64,000 nt of DNA from Siphonodentalium dalli (GCA_032622095.1 CP136066.1:193986816-194050815), one strand, 5' to 3'. Numbered from the stretch's first letter, positions 23,285 to 34,717 are shown. Notes: a model not told the origin generated them from the sequence alone. Made by a program: numbers and translations.

Positions 23285-23552
23285 AAAGGACGCCGGTGGT
23301 TCCGTCGGTAGAATGCTCGGGGCATTGTGCCGCCAATTTCCATCTAGCGCTAACGAAGCTGGTTCGAATGCCGACAAGCGCGGATTCGCGATCCACTCTA
23401 AATGAGGATAATCTGATTCGTGTATCTGGGCAAATTTGTCGGTCCCTTTCCGGGGTCGGTATTTCTACACAAAGCGGAGTGTTTCTCGGTGAATTTACTC
23501 TCTGCGTAGACTTTCCTCCACCCGTAAAACTGACATCGTCATGACATCCGCA
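23285..23552 (+). mobile_element. tRNA-derived SINE, plus orientation
   Basis: A tRNA-like head with an A-box-like TCCGTCGGTAGAATGC and a B box GGTTCGAATGCC (about 23361-23372), followed by a 3' part ending CTTTCCTCCACCCGTAAAAC and TGACATCGTCATGACAT. The TCCACC...TAAAACTGAC tail is the pattern I associate with molluscan Meta-type SINEs. The copy is diverged. Confidence 0.55.
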
Positions 23553-23862
23553 TAGGGGTGAGAAATCCGCACCACCCCTGCCCCGTGATCCCTGTGGAAC
23601 GGCGATGGCATACAGATATCGCTATACAACACGGATATAAGCTGTTTCCACGTGCTCAGGTTTGGAGACACCAACACACCAATCTCGATGCAGCGCCCAG
23701 CACGCTTTTGTCCATAGATTGTCATTGATTGTCGTTGATTGTACAACAATGCGACAATCCCAGCTTGCGACCAGGTGGTTTCGCGAAACCAAGTCCTGAC
23801 ATGAAACACCGTGATTATTAGGGTGGTCTAGACCTGAGACCAGAATTCAGCCGATAATGCCC

Positions 23863-24229
23863 GTAAAAATGTAGTTCAAGTATTTATCGACTTATTTCGA
23901 TACCGGGACAAATTCAAAAGAGAATATTATTATTATATAAAACATCCATTACCATGCAAATATTAAATGATGAGTAGTTATCTTACGCAACGTTCACACA
24001 CTGTCAAATTTTCTGGTATTTATTGCAGGCATTTCGTCATATAAACTATAATATATGGTATCAGAATATGAACGGGAAGCATGCGTATACAATTAATTGT
24101 AATTATATAAAATGCACATTAACCAAAGTTAACGACAAGATAAAAAAAAGATTCCTGTAGCTCCACGTGTATATATAACGGTGCATATGTATACTAGCAT
24201 CCGTCTTCATCCACTTGTATAACTGACTC
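23863..24229. other. Intergenic, nothing recognised
   Basis: AT-rich, no recognised gene or repeat. Confidence 0.4.
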
Positions 24230-24440
24230 TTGAAACTACAGAGTTTTTACTTCCCATGTTGATAGCGGTGGTACAGATGCATTGTATAAGCATTTTTTTT
24301 CGTTTTCTTTCACATTTTTGCTTTTTGTATCAAAATGCCTGCAAAAAAAAAATGCGAGGCAAATTTGCCATTGTGTGAACCCAGGTGTAGGAAATTGTCG
24401 GGTAATAAGTTCAACATATATATACGACGTTGGTTGCACT
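24230..24440 (-). repeat. Interspersed repeat R, copy 1
   Basis: The reverse complement matches about 57230-57475: shared AATGCATCTGTACCA and CATGGGAAGTAAAAAC. Translated, both end in STWEVKTL or TTWEVKTL. Possibly a relic of a transposon-coding region. I do not recognise the protein. Confidence 0.5.
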
Positions 24441-24735
24441 TATCGTCTGAACATTCCCTACCAAAGAATATAAGAATCCTGCATGCCTTTGTATTATCGG
24501 TTAGTCTGTCTGTCGTCTGCTTATATTTTTATAACTGAATATGAGAATGTCATTCGGTAAATAAAGGACTGAATTCGAAGGCGCTTTGATCTAGAATGTT
24601 TTATTCTCAATAAAACCGTACATACATGTATACATACAGTATTTGAGATAAATATGAAATATGAATGCATGTGAAATTAATATTTACAAGTGATCAAGCA
24701 CATTACACACAAGGAATAGAAACCATCTCGCCATG
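24441..24735. other. Intergenic, nothing recognised
   Basis: AT-rich, no recognised gene or repeat. Confidence 0.4.
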
Positions 24736-24739
24736 AACA

Positions 24740-25175
24740 GCTTCCTTGATTCATCTCCGTGAGTCTCATTGCGCTTATATCACACTGCGCAACCAATTCA
24801 CGGCCTCTCTATGCGTTGAAGGTATCTCAGCTGGAACATAATGCTGACGAAATATAAATATATTTACACATTACTGCCATTGTTCTCTTAGGTTGCATGA
24901 CAAGTAACTTACCAACCTGCGGCGATGAGTTGGTAAGCAACATACAAACCTGCGCTGAGCGCTCGTGCTGAACAATGGCGATTGGTCACGTTGAGTGAGA
25001 TAAGCCACAGCCGTAGCTAATACGCTTCGACAGAGAGAACTTCATTCGGGTGAATGTGTATAAAAAGCTGTCAATTATCCAATCATGCACGCTACAATAT
25101 AAGCAAACTCCAGGCAGAGTTCTCTACCATAGCCCCGCTGAGATACCACTGCCACAACGACATTTGGTAAGGATT
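24740..25175 (+). promoter_or_regulatory. Possible promoter and non-coding first exon
   Basis: A non-repetitive, less AT-rich block. TATAAAA at 25059-25065 with reverse CCAAT (ATTGG) about 80 bases upstream, and a donor-like TTTGGTAAGGAT about 105 bases downstream (near 25164-25172). Together this resembles a TATA promoter with a short first exon of a plus-strand gene lying beyond or scattered in the window. No coding exon was found to connect to it. Confidence 0.28.
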
Positions 25176-26035
25176 TCTGACATGATTTTAGTTCTTTTGT
25201 TTTAGGATTAAAATTGCCTATGTCTGGCTCAGTCTATATTGTTCTTATCAACACCGAAATAATTACCATTATGGCAAAGTTGTTATGGTCAAAATAAGAT
25301 AATGGGTGACTAAATATAGTTCCGACGATACGTAAAAATGGATGTATCGGTTCGCAAAGTACCACCCTTTCGGCAGTGATCTATCGCAGTGATAACGGAG
25401 AGGACGCAGCATGGAGTTTGTAATGTACACTGTAATGTACACAATACGAATTTCATCCTGTAGGACAATTGATCTGTCAGGGGCATAGTGACAGGGGTTT
25501 GGGTGTTCACATTCGAATATTCAACTATACTCCCAGGCTCCAACTCCGAGACATGAACTTGAAGACTGTTCAAAGTGATTGCCATTTCATTTTAAAATTC
25601 TGAATGAGTTAGAGAAATATTCGATTTGTTTTTTTGCTGAAAAAAAAAACACGTTACATAATTAAAACCATCTAAACCGCCGCGTTCGCATGAGTGTAAT
25701 GTGTGCCGCAATAAAATATCAGGGTACACTTGAGTTCATATTTTCTTGCAGATACATGTGAACATTCTATAAACATGCTTTCTGGACTACGAATCATTTA
25801 GTTTCAGGTATGATCTAAACATTCCTTTCACAACATACCAAGGGTTAATACATGTATTACCAATATCATGGAAAGCATGTGTGCGGGAGAATAATAGATT
25901 AAATCTAATAGGAAATGAGATTATTGAGAATGTCAAACATTCAGAGAAAACTTGTATATATAGAACCTGTTATCCCATTTTTATTTTTAAAAAAATGCAA
26001 TAGAACCCCCACCATAGGTTACAAGGAACTAATTA
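25176..26035. other. Intergenic, nothing firm
   Basis: Contains a short duplicated CTGTAATGTACA near 25420-25441 and a 91-residue minus frame (25310-25585) with no recognised domain. Confidence 0.4.
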
Positions 26036-26039
26036 TGTT

Positions 26040-26960
26040 GAATTATCGTTCTTGGAAAAATACAGGGACACTATTCTACGGGTTAAAAAATCCCTGGCAG
26101 CTGATTTATGTATTATCTTCAGAAAATGAATACCTAAAATTTTTAAATATGCATTTCCGGATCAGATCATATACAATGTAGATACTGAATATGAGCTATG
26201 TTTATTATTGTGGGAATTTGGGATGATAAATTATATTAGGGTAGGTGAATTTTTTTTCTTCAAAATTTACTGCTGAACTATATAGCGGTAGTAATGAAAG
26301 CGGGAAATTTTGAACTGGAAACGCTCCGGTACCCCGAATATTTCTTCAGTTCAAATTATGTCCCATGTTTGGTTCTTCCAGAATTGAAGGGAAAATTGTA
26401 CAAGTTATTCGAATTCTGCGCATTTTGGGATATAATGTTAACACTACGGCCTATGGGAAATAATTAGTTCCTTGTAACCCATACCCAGCATGGAAACGCA
26501 TTTGAGAGAGGAAGAATGGAAAATAAAATTTACACGAAACCATATCGTACAGCAGATGATACCGCGTTGCAGACTTTTCAGTCCAAAATACTTCAAGATA
26601 TACACAAATTAAAAGCTTTTTTAATGTAAATTGTCAGAAACTGAACGCTGCACATTCTGTAATAATTCAAACGAGATCACCCTACGCATCTTCTTTGAAT
26701 GTATATATCTCAAAATCGGTTTTGCATCAATTTCAACATATGCTCCATGAAAAATGTTCTCTTAACTTTGAAATTACACCTCAATATATCATTCTTGGGA
26801 AACCCCCAGACATCAGTGTCACAAGACAATTCTTTTGATATATGTGTGTACTCTTGCATAAGAAATTTATATACCCTTGCAAATTTAAGAATATTGACCC
26901 TACAATTTCTGGTCTAATTTAATGCATTAAAAACTACAAATTTACAGAACTGTTTTAAAA
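26040..26960 (+). pseudogene. LINE non-LTR retrotransposon, C-terminal relic
   Basis: Broken frames. Near 26525-26620 the translation reads IYTKPYRTADDTALQTFQ, resembling the segment after the reverse transcriptase in LINE proteins. Near 26645-26710, with a frame change, comes CTFCNNSNE then FFECIY, matching the post-RT C-x-x-C...H/F...C motif (typically CxFC...E..HLFWEC). The tail (26699-26917) reads LYTLANLRILTLQFLV. Several stops and frameshifts. The catalytic domain is not visible. Clade cannot be assigned. Confidence 0.55.
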
Positions 26961-27089
26961 AATAGTTACAACTCCCACAAGGAGATTGAATGAACTCAAC
27001 CGCCCTTTTGACTCACCCGACAACTCATAATTAAAACTGAAAAGGTTTGAACAAAAAACCAAACATGTAATCTCGTTCACATTCTTCAA

Positions 27090-27440
27090 TATGTAAAACT
27101 CCCACAGCCAAAGCAATAAATATAAAATAAATTATTATAGTATTCTAGAATGGTAAGATGTGTTACAATTTGTGTCCAAAATACGTACTTTGACAAATGT
27201 TTCCTCCGCCTTCCTGTAAATGTATGCCTTCCGCATGTATTGGGTGTCTTGCTGTGAGTGCTGTTTCGTGTTTCAGTATGTTTTGTTGAGTCTCTTCTCT
27301 GTGGGTGCTTCATTTATACAGATGGCCGTAGCATCTTGTAGATACTGGTTGCGTCTGTGGCACCGCTCTGTCATGGGCCATGTAGCTCTTTCAGTTACTT
27401 GACGATGACTTAATGTGCTCTTTGTCTCATGTGGTGCTTC
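27090..27440 (-). pseudogene. Probable LINE C-terminal relic, minus strand
   Basis: The minus translation includes HRRNQYLQDATAICINEAPT then EKR, resembling the cysteine motif of the relic at 30600-30870 (aligned to CPxC.NE..TEDR.HF). Frameshifted afterwards. Weak but repeated pattern. Confidence 0.35.
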
Positions 27441-28352
27441 CCCGGGAGCGGCCAGGCTCACGTATAGGGGAGGGGCGCCTGGGTGCGGCGTCCTGTTTGG
27501 AGGACTGAGATAGGAATGGCTTTCTCATATGATCCAGTATATAGGTGGGTTGGATGTAGGACCTGGACAGGTGATCGTAATATCGTTTGTCCCAATACCA
27601 TATATGTTGAACTTATTATATATGTCATAACTATATTTTTTTGAGATCAGAGTAAAAATCATTAAAAAAAAAAACATGCCATAATTTGGTGCATGATCTG
27701 CCCACACGATTCGGCACCAAACATACACAAGTTATATTTAGCGAAGAATTGAACATTGATTTTTGTCAAAACTTACAACTCCTTGTACGGAATGATGGCA
27801 ATGGTAGTGATCCCGAGGCACAAATAAATGCTCACTTCTACCTATATATGGTTTATGTTGAATAGCGTAAGCATATACATGTAGTGCATGCCAATCAATA
27901 ATAAAAACGAAAACTATTGTGGTGGCGCCGATGACATTTCTTCCAGTGTTTGAATAAAACTTCCGCAGGGTTGCGAATTTGTGGAAGGCTTTTCTCATAT
28001 ATTAGCACAGAACCTAAACTCTATTTCTATCGATGACACTATGACTAACACTGTGGTGTTCATCTATTGACTAAAATTATGGGTGTGTTACTGTTCAGTC
28101 AGTTGGGTTGTGGTAATCTCGTGGAATTCATTTCTGGGCATTTCATTATAAAATGAAATTCGTCATCGATTAGCCCTTTATCAAATAAAGTGGACATTTT
28201 CTCATCGGTTCCGTGTCGTGCCACGAGCCGACTTCAAAGGACAAATGGCGGCTCCTGCATCGGAATTTTTTCAGAGTCGTTACTTTTTTAGCATTCAAAA
28301 CAGTCAGGCGAATGACCGAGAACAACATTTCAATGACAATGTAAAGGATTTA
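27441..28352. other. Intergenic, nothing recognised
   Basis: No gene or repeat family recognised. Confidence 0.4.
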
Positions 28353-28621
28353 ACCCTTCCATGACTGCAGCTTCATGAAATTTGGCGAAAACTCTGTGCC
28401 AATGCATTCTTGTATATTTGCGAGTCTCCCATATGGAGCATCGCATATATAAGAGCATGCGTTGGTCTAACAATATTTACATTGACCTTGTAAGCCAGTG
28501 TTTCTCTTATATATGCGAGGCTCCCTATGGGGGGTCTCGCATATATAATATAATGCATGTACATGATGTTTAATGCTGCACCAGCGAATTTCCCGTCACG
28601 AACCCCGTCATCAAATGGTTA
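28353..28621. mobile_element. Palindromic foldback element C2 (TTAA ends)
   Basis: TTAACCCTTCCATGACTG on the left, ATGGTTAA on the right. Two palindromes (about 28396-28466 and 28494-28556) with diverged arms. Homologous in reverse to C1, including ACATTGACCTTGTAAGCCAG. Confidence 0.72.
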
Positions 28622-28889
28622 ATCTGGGTTGATAACGGTGAACCGATAAACCGCGATCAAACGTGATTCGAGCGAAGATCAGATTATTACATGGAATCTG
28701 ATGTCTCGCATTCTTGCACGTATTCTATTATCGGGGCGGTACCCAAATATCAGCCAGTATGAAGTTTCTAGAAGGAAAACAAACATGGCGTATAGCTACC
28801 CGTCGATACACAAATGGGGACAATATATGTAATTACTCCTTCAAAATTGAGACAACACCTGTGCGCTCATGTCCGAATTCCGACATCTG
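28622..28889. other. Intergenic, nothing recognised
   Basis: No gene or recognised repeat. Confidence 0.4.
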
Positions 28890-29445
28890 ATCCTACTCGA
28901 CTGGGGACAGAGGAGAGGTTTCGCTAAATTACGGTTCAGGTCTCGAAATGTGATGCTGGACATTTGCAGAATGAGGTCCCCAGATGGTGAGTTTAGTGAC
29001 ATAAGCCGCATAGCGGGCTAGCGTCACCAAACTCAACTTCTGGCTATCCCATTCTGCATGCATGGCCTCATCTGCTGTTGGAGACCTATAGACACATATT
29101 TCAGTTTCCATGCAGATGGTGAAGATGGTGATGTGCACCCATTGGGCACCTCCATTGTGCATTTTGTTGTCTGGGATATAGAGAAACTAAACTAAAAAAG
29201 AAAAAGACTCTTTCTAAAAAAAAACTGTTTAATTTGATAATAAAGATACTTTCCAGGGAAGATGAGGCCAAAGCACAATGAGGTCACAAAAGTGTAAATT
29301 AGTTATGCTAGCCCGCTGTGCGACGTGGCGACACTAAATTCACCCTCTGGGGACCTCATTCTACAAATGTCCGGCACCATATTTTGAGGCCTGATCCTGC
29401 TCAAATGATGATAGAGAGGTTTCGCTAACTTACTGTTACAGTTAA
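28890..29445. repeat. Inverted repeat flanked by direct repeats
   Basis: Inner arms 28950-29030 and about 29300-29390 are reverse complements (GGACATTTGCAGAATGAGGT core, GAGTTTAGTG, AGCGGGCTAGC). Outside both arms lies a direct repeat of about 50 bases: TGATCCTACTCG...GAGAGGTTTCGCTAA at 28890 and 29393. Confidence 0.75.
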
Positions 29446-29997
29446 CAGTTGCAGACACGTGGACATAACCGGGCCTCACAATTCATGATTCAACAAAACG
29501 TGTCTAGTCACGACGGAGGCATGACACTATAATTCCATAAAATCAGAATACAATGATGGCTGACTCTTGAATGCTCAGCAGCCTTCGATTTTCCAAAGTG
29601 TATTTTTCAAAAGTTCACATGAGAACAAACATCATTAACTTCAGATTGTGTGCATTCTGGCACGCCTTACTAATTATTGAGCGAATTTCTGTCGTCCCGG
29701 AAAAATGTGATCCAGCAATTAAGTACCAAAAATATTTCTAAATAATAACCGTCCAAGTTTGCTTGGATGTTTTTATGGAATGACGGAAAAGTCAAAGCTG
29801 AAAATATAAAGTTTCAACTCAATGTGTGAAGACACAAAAAATACATCGAACGATAACACAAATGTGTTGCTGTTCTTTGGTCACGTTTGGCTGATTGAGG
29901 CATTATGAGGTCATGCGAAAACGTTTCGGTGGACATGGCTCGTTTGAACCTCAAGTTGTAACACGTAATTTGGTACATGTAGTATGGATAATATAGG
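29446..29997. other. Intergenic, nothing recognised
   Basis: No gene or recognised repeat. Confidence 0.4.
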
Positions 29998-30100
29998 TCG
30001 ACACATGTGCATAGAACACCGACATATAGACCACATGTGCATAGAACATCGAAAAAAAGACCACATGTGCCTAGAATACTGACATATAGACCACATGTGC
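29998..30100. repeat. Tandem 30-bp repeat, about 3.5 copies
   Basis: ACATGTGC recurs at exactly 30-base intervals (30003, 30033, 30063, 30093), with ATAGAACA and GACATATAGACC between. Confidence 0.88.
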
Positions 30101-30589
30101 TCTGGAAAACAGTTTCCTGGTAAGCGGAAATTTTGAATTATTTGGTGTCAAATCGGACAGTGGATCTTTAAATTTCTAAAGTTCTGTCCTGTTGAACATA
30201 CCTCCTTTATTTATAAGGAGCACCCCATGTGTGGGTTAAAATAAATATAAAACCTAGACTTGGTTGTAAGACAGTAATATATGAGGTTAAAATATGAATG
30301 TTGCGGTATAGTTGTGTACACTTTTCTTTTTCTATTTATGTGGGGTGTTTATGTACATTTTAATTTTGAGCTTCAATTAGCTCGTACTGTTTAAAATATT
30401 TGGCAGGTAACTTTTTTTTAATCTAACTATTACAATATTGGGGTTTTTTTTTTTTTGGACACATTTTATATATGTCTTACAATGGTCTTATTTCCATAAT
30501 TACTCATAGTCATGTTCAAGCCGGTTGGGTTTTCAGTGTATTGGGTCTTATTGTATGTATTGAATATATGTAGTTTCTTCCTTCTTCCT
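30101..30589. other. Intergenic, possible LINE 3' region
   Basis: AT-rich with a T12 run near 30447-30458 on this strand. An M-type TTAA end occurs near 30150-30172. May include the 3' end of the minus-strand LINE relic next to it. Confidence 0.35.
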
Positions 30590-30870
30590 CAAGGTATTGT
30601 AAAGTTGTAGGGTCATCTGTTTCAATGACATTTGTGCAGTCAATCACTAGCTGACTGGTATATCATGTTATTTAAGTGGTTGGTTTCCACCGTGGCTCGA
30701 TATATTTTTGAGGAGATGTTCAATTGTGTTCATATATTTGCTTCTTTACATGGTGTATGGTGGACATTTGGCAATGAAGTGCTGTCTGTCCTCAGTGTTT
30801 CATTTAGGCAGATTGGGCATATATTGTTTGTTAAGTTCTGCATGTAATACATCCTATTTGATTGTAATAA
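30590..30870 (-). pseudogene. LINE C-terminal relic, minus strand
   Basis: The minus translation reads NTEDRQHFIAKCPPYTM followed after a stop by RSKYMNTIEHLLKN, fitting the post-RT motif C..C...ED..HF...CP...R of non-LTR retrotransposons. Stops interrupt the frame, so it is a dead fragment. Confidence 0.5.
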
Positions 30871-31665
30871 AGCGCAGTGAGTCCCAACGTGAAGCGGGTT
30901 TTAGCTCAAGTTGACGAATTCAAGTTTGAGCTATTGCCATGGGTTGTCGTCCGTCGTCATCTGTATCTGTTCGTCTATCCGTCCGCCAGTCAATATTTTC
31001 ATTCAGAACATTTGACATTCCACACCCTTCATCCGATCGTCACCAATGACACCATATGGATCTTCGAGGTGAACTCTAGATCGGGAAATTCGTTAAAAAA
31101 ACATGACCGCCAGCAGCAATCTTGGATTTCAAATTTTAATCTATCGGCACACCCTGCATCCCGCATTTATTGGAGAAATATTTTGAAAATTTACTGGAAT
31201 GTTTACGATCACTTCTAGATTGGAGCTAACAATATAGAAGATATTCGATGAAAAACATGGCCGCCGGCAGCCATCTTGGAATTTACTCATATATAATATG
31301 AAACTTGTTTTCGAATTTCGATTGTTTTTGTTTTGTCGAAATTCAGTTAAAACATGGCCGCGAGCGGGCATCTTGGATATCACATTTGAATTCATTGGTA
31401 CACATTGACCGAAATTTATTTGAGAATTGTTTGACAGCCATGTTTAGGATCACCTCTATTGATGGAAGCTATTGAATTTGAACGATGTTCGATGAAAACC
31501 ATGGCTGCCGGGGGCCATCTTGGAATTTACTCTTTGCATGACTAAATACTTCGGCATGCCATACAGCCAAATTGTTCACCAAATTTATCACAAACGCCAT
31601 GGCTATTTCAACACGAGTCATGCAATTTTGTATAGTAAGATTTTTAAAGTTGACCTCTGGTATTA
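30871..31665 (-). repeat. Repeat G block, minus orientation, about 4 copies
   Basis: GGCCGCCGGCAGCCATCTTG-type boxes at about 31113, 31260, 31355 and 31505 within diverged units of 95-150 bases. Reverse of the block at 5870-6480. The part before 31020 is less certain. Confidence 0.65.
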
Positions 31666-31666
31666 C

Positions 31667-32011
31667 TTAACCTCTTCGCTGCTATGACGTCCGTAACTAT
31701 TGCGGACGTAAAAGTGCACGCCGTGTGCTATATGGTCCGTAGATACTACGGACCTACTTCAGCACACTAGAAGTAGGCCATTATACATAACTGGAACTCA
31801 GAGATTGGTGCATCGGAAGAACTGTATCTCCAAGTTTCTAACAGTGTATATATATATGATGTTCCACGATTGGGAACGATAATAGCCTTTCAACCGAGTC
31901 AGTTTTATAGTTCTTGTGGTATTCCCGTTATAGTTTCCCATTGGAAAATGGCAATAACGTCAACAGCCCAGCACACGACGTCATAACGTCATTTAGCAGC
32001 GAAGAGGTTAA
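31667..32011. mobile_element. TTAA-flanked element O
   Basis: The ends TTAACCTCTTCGCTGCTA and TAGCAGCGAAGAGGTTAA are exact 18-base inverted repeats including TTAA. CpG-rich interior with GACGTCCGTA and TACGGACC inverted pairs. 345 bases, single copy in this window. Confidence 0.85.
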
Positions 32012-32602
32012 ACATTTCAACTGACAGCATTCTTAATCTGTTGACTGTATTGTATGATGTTATCCCCTCTCAATGTGGAGCTACTGTGTCATTGACACCT
32101 TCATTTTCTATTTCACTTGAGTGGGTGGTTTGTATACTGGATGTATTTGGACGAGACAGTGTGGTTATTGAAGTTAGTTTCGCGGATGTATGACGTGTGA
32201 CTGCTGATACCTTATATCACATTCCTCACAAATTGCGTACATATTGGGACATGATTATACATTTTTATATGAAGAGTAGCGACCCCAAGACAAATATTTG
32301 CGCATCTATGATTCCCGAGTTATAATGAGAAAATCTCTCTCGTAACGCTATAGCGTGTGTGCGGGGATTAAAACGAAGCGTGTTGCTGTTGGAAAGTTGT
32401 GTTTCTTCCACATTCTGGTACAATGGATACAATTTAAACATTTAATCGGCTATTGTATTGCAACACCCCGATACAAATTGATCAAACACGAGCAACAATA
32501 GTAGGATCTTAGTGATAACTCGGCAATTGCCGTTTCGCCAGGTGCGACAGAGGCTGGTGACGAATTGGGAAACTATGGGTCACGTCCATCCCATCACATC
32601 AC
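32012..32602. other. Intergenic, nothing recognised
   Basis: No gene or recognised repeat. Confidence 0.4.
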
Positions 32603-33005
32603 TTAAAGAGACACACGGTATTCGAAGCGAGTTCATGCGAAGTAAAACAAATTGTATAAAATTATGTAAAACAACTACAGTAATGCTCTAAATAGTCGAC
32701 TTCTTAACCATAGCAGAATTATGGGTAACTTTTCAGGATTTAGTCGGAAATATGGCTTGTTGCCATTCATCGGAAAGCTCTCACTGAGAGCTTTCCGATG
32801 AATGGCAACAAGCCATATTTCCGACTAAATCCTGAAAAGTTACCCATAATTCTGCTATGGTTAAGGAGTCGATTATTTAGAGCATTACTGTATCATTGAC
32901 AAGTTCATGTAAAATATGTCGATTTTGTTCTTATTTTCATTATTGATAACTCTTCAATATCGAGATATCGCACGTCGAAACAACTGTCACATAAACAGTT
33001 TTATT
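32603..33005. mobile_element. Element K3, interrupted by MITE T3
   Basis: TTAAAGAGACACACGGTATT start. K-type interior resumes after T3 (TTCTTATTTTCATTATTGAT, ATCGCACGTCGAAACAACTG). The right TTAA end is not clear. Confidence 0.6.
32678..32890. mobile_element. Long-hairpin MITE T3
   Basis: The best-preserved copy: about 105-base arms that are almost exact reverse complements with a tiny loop at CTCACTGAGAG. TA flanks at 32676-32677 and 32891-32892. It interrupts a family K element, so it inserted after K. Confidence 0.88.
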
Positions 33006-33009
33006 AAAG

Positions 33010-33625
33010 TGGATTGATTGATTAATTGGCGTTTAAAGACATATTATGTACCTGTTCGGGTGCGCAAAACTGATAAGTTGGTATTCAGGTGCTATGCCAA
33101 CTGGAGGAATGTAGCCGAAAATTTCAAGCAAATCGACCGTACCACTCCATAGAAACATCGTCTGAACTATGCGCAATAATAAATATTTACTTCTCGATTC
33201 GGGACGCAACTATCGGCGATAATGATTTCGCCATCGAGAGTCATTGCATTTAATTAATATATAAGAATTACGGTGTGTGTGTGTGTTGCCAAGTTGGATA
33301 TGCTATTTGTAAAAATAACTACTTTGAGCAAGATTATGCTCCATTTCTATGTGATCACCATACCGGAGTGTTTCACATCACTTTAATGTCGCCTTTAGAA
33401 GCTAAGGCCATATCACAACATTGCCAGTTTTAATGGTGGAGGAAATCCGCACACTTACGGCTAATTTAACAGTGGCTGATAAATTCGTTGACCATGTGCG
33501 GCAAACCACCGGCCATCGGCGAGAAACTGACAACTCCACCAGATAACGATTTCGAGTTACAAAGACCACGATGGAAACATGTGGATTCGAACTCTTATGT
33601 CCAGCGAGCCACAGAGGCCCCCTGT
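33010..33625 (-). mobile_element. SINE (minus strand), split by TTAA element I3
   Basis: On the minus strand: an A-box-like TGGCTCGCTGG, B box AGTTCGAATCC, a middle with CTCCACCATTAAAACTGGCA, then AGGCGACATTAA. After element I3 comes CGCCAATTAATCAATCAATC. CCAATCAATCAATC tails are a hallmark I know from molluscan SINEs. The head is degraded: the two box-like motifs are much closer than in a tRNA. Confidence 0.55.
33033..33386. mobile_element. TTAA-flanked element I3
   Basis: TTAAAGACATATTATG start, TTTCACATCACTTTAA end, collinear with I2. Inserted at a TTAA within the 3' part of a SINE, whose two halves flank it. 354 bases. Confidence 0.85.
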
Positions 33626-34048
33626 TACAGTGTAATTATCGACACAAGTTCAATTAGTACAATAACATATACAAACAGTGTTCACGCTGTCGGTAGCCAA
33701 ATTAGCCAATGGCTAATCTTTTTCCAATTTGGCTAATTAAAATTTCATTTGGCTAAACTTTTGGCTAAACTTTTTTTTACCCCAAGTGGAGACTGAAAGC
33801 ATGGAGTCAGAAAGCTAATTCATAAAAGCGCTCAATAGATCGACATTCAAGACTAAGTTAGGTGACGAAAGTATTTCATTAATTTCGTACTTATGAAATA
33901 TCGTTCCGTAACAGCAAAAGGTAAGCTCTAACATTTAGTGTACAGTAAACATATTTTTATTTCCAAATATGACATAAATTTTGGCAAGTGGGTTTTCAAT
34001 TCTGTGATGTGAACGATCTAGTCCGAAAATGTCGAAAGTGGGAATATA

Positions 34049-34267
34049 TTGCCGACTGTACAAAGGGAAACCCGATCGCGGACAGTACAAAGGGAAACCC
34101 GATCGACAACTCTATCAACCAAGCGATCACACAGTGATATGCAATCATCTTTAGTTTTCACAAGACGGACATTCAAAGACGCATGGACATTAAACCGACC
34201 GTGGTTGAATCATGACAATGTGAAGAAAGCAATATTTTGTAAAGTGTGCATTGACGCTGGTATATAA
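34049..34267 (+). pseudogene. hAT transposase N-terminal zinc-finger-like relic
   Basis: A 72-residue frame inside the hAT element. Residues about 40-70 contain FKDAW, PWL and IFCKVC, a spacing resembling the N-terminal TTF/BED-like zinc finger of KIAA1586/ZNF862-type hAT proteins. TVQRETRS is duplicated at residues 3-10 and 12-19. No catalytic domain follows. Family assignment is by pattern only. Confidence 0.4.
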
Positions 34268-34717
34268 GCAATTTGTTCGTAACAGGCTGTTTTAATCTGG
34301 AGAAAAATTACGTCATTCTGCACGAAACAGCAAAAGGTTATTATTTTACATTTAATCCCCTAATCCCCCATTGTCTGTCTGGTCACTCACGGGACTCCCG
34401 CACAATGCATGTTTATGATGACATTGTATTTATTTCGGTCGAGGTTTATGAGCACCAAGTGTAAGACAATAGCTTAATCAGCCAAATGTGAATCACGACA
34501 GATATTTTGTGGCTATTTGTCGTCAATACCGATACGGACAAAATAATATGCATGCTTTTATGACAGATTGTAATTTGATAATGGCGTAACAATATTAAGT
34601 TATTAGTTTCCAGATGTCACTTAGATATTTTCGCAAGGATAAATATGTAATGATTTAAAAAAAGATATTGATATAAAACAAAAAAATAATGACATTAAGA
34701 AGGACAATCCCGGGTTA

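Larger units (their letters stand above)
21779..23862. mobile_element. 2.1-kb element with long imperfect inverted ends
   Basis: The left end near 21779 (ACATTAACGGCCGAATTCTG then GTCTAGACCA) is mirrored near 23823-23862 (GTCTAGACC then GACCAGAATTCAGCCGATAA). The interior has no recognisable transposase. It holds a C20 tract and a SINE. Target duplication not evident. Confidence 0.5.

Noticed and set aside
25310-25585. 91-residue minus-strand frame as a possible exon
   Set aside because: No family recognised and no splice sites in convincing positions; it overlaps a short sequence duplication.
26040-26960. A functional reverse transcriptase
   Set aside because: Only the region after the RT domain is visible, with frameshifts and stops; no catalytic YxDD motif was seen.
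34049-34267. A host zinc-finger gene
   Set aside because: It lies wholly inside a hAT element with intact ends and TSD, and is only 72 residues; a transposase relic is the simpler reading.
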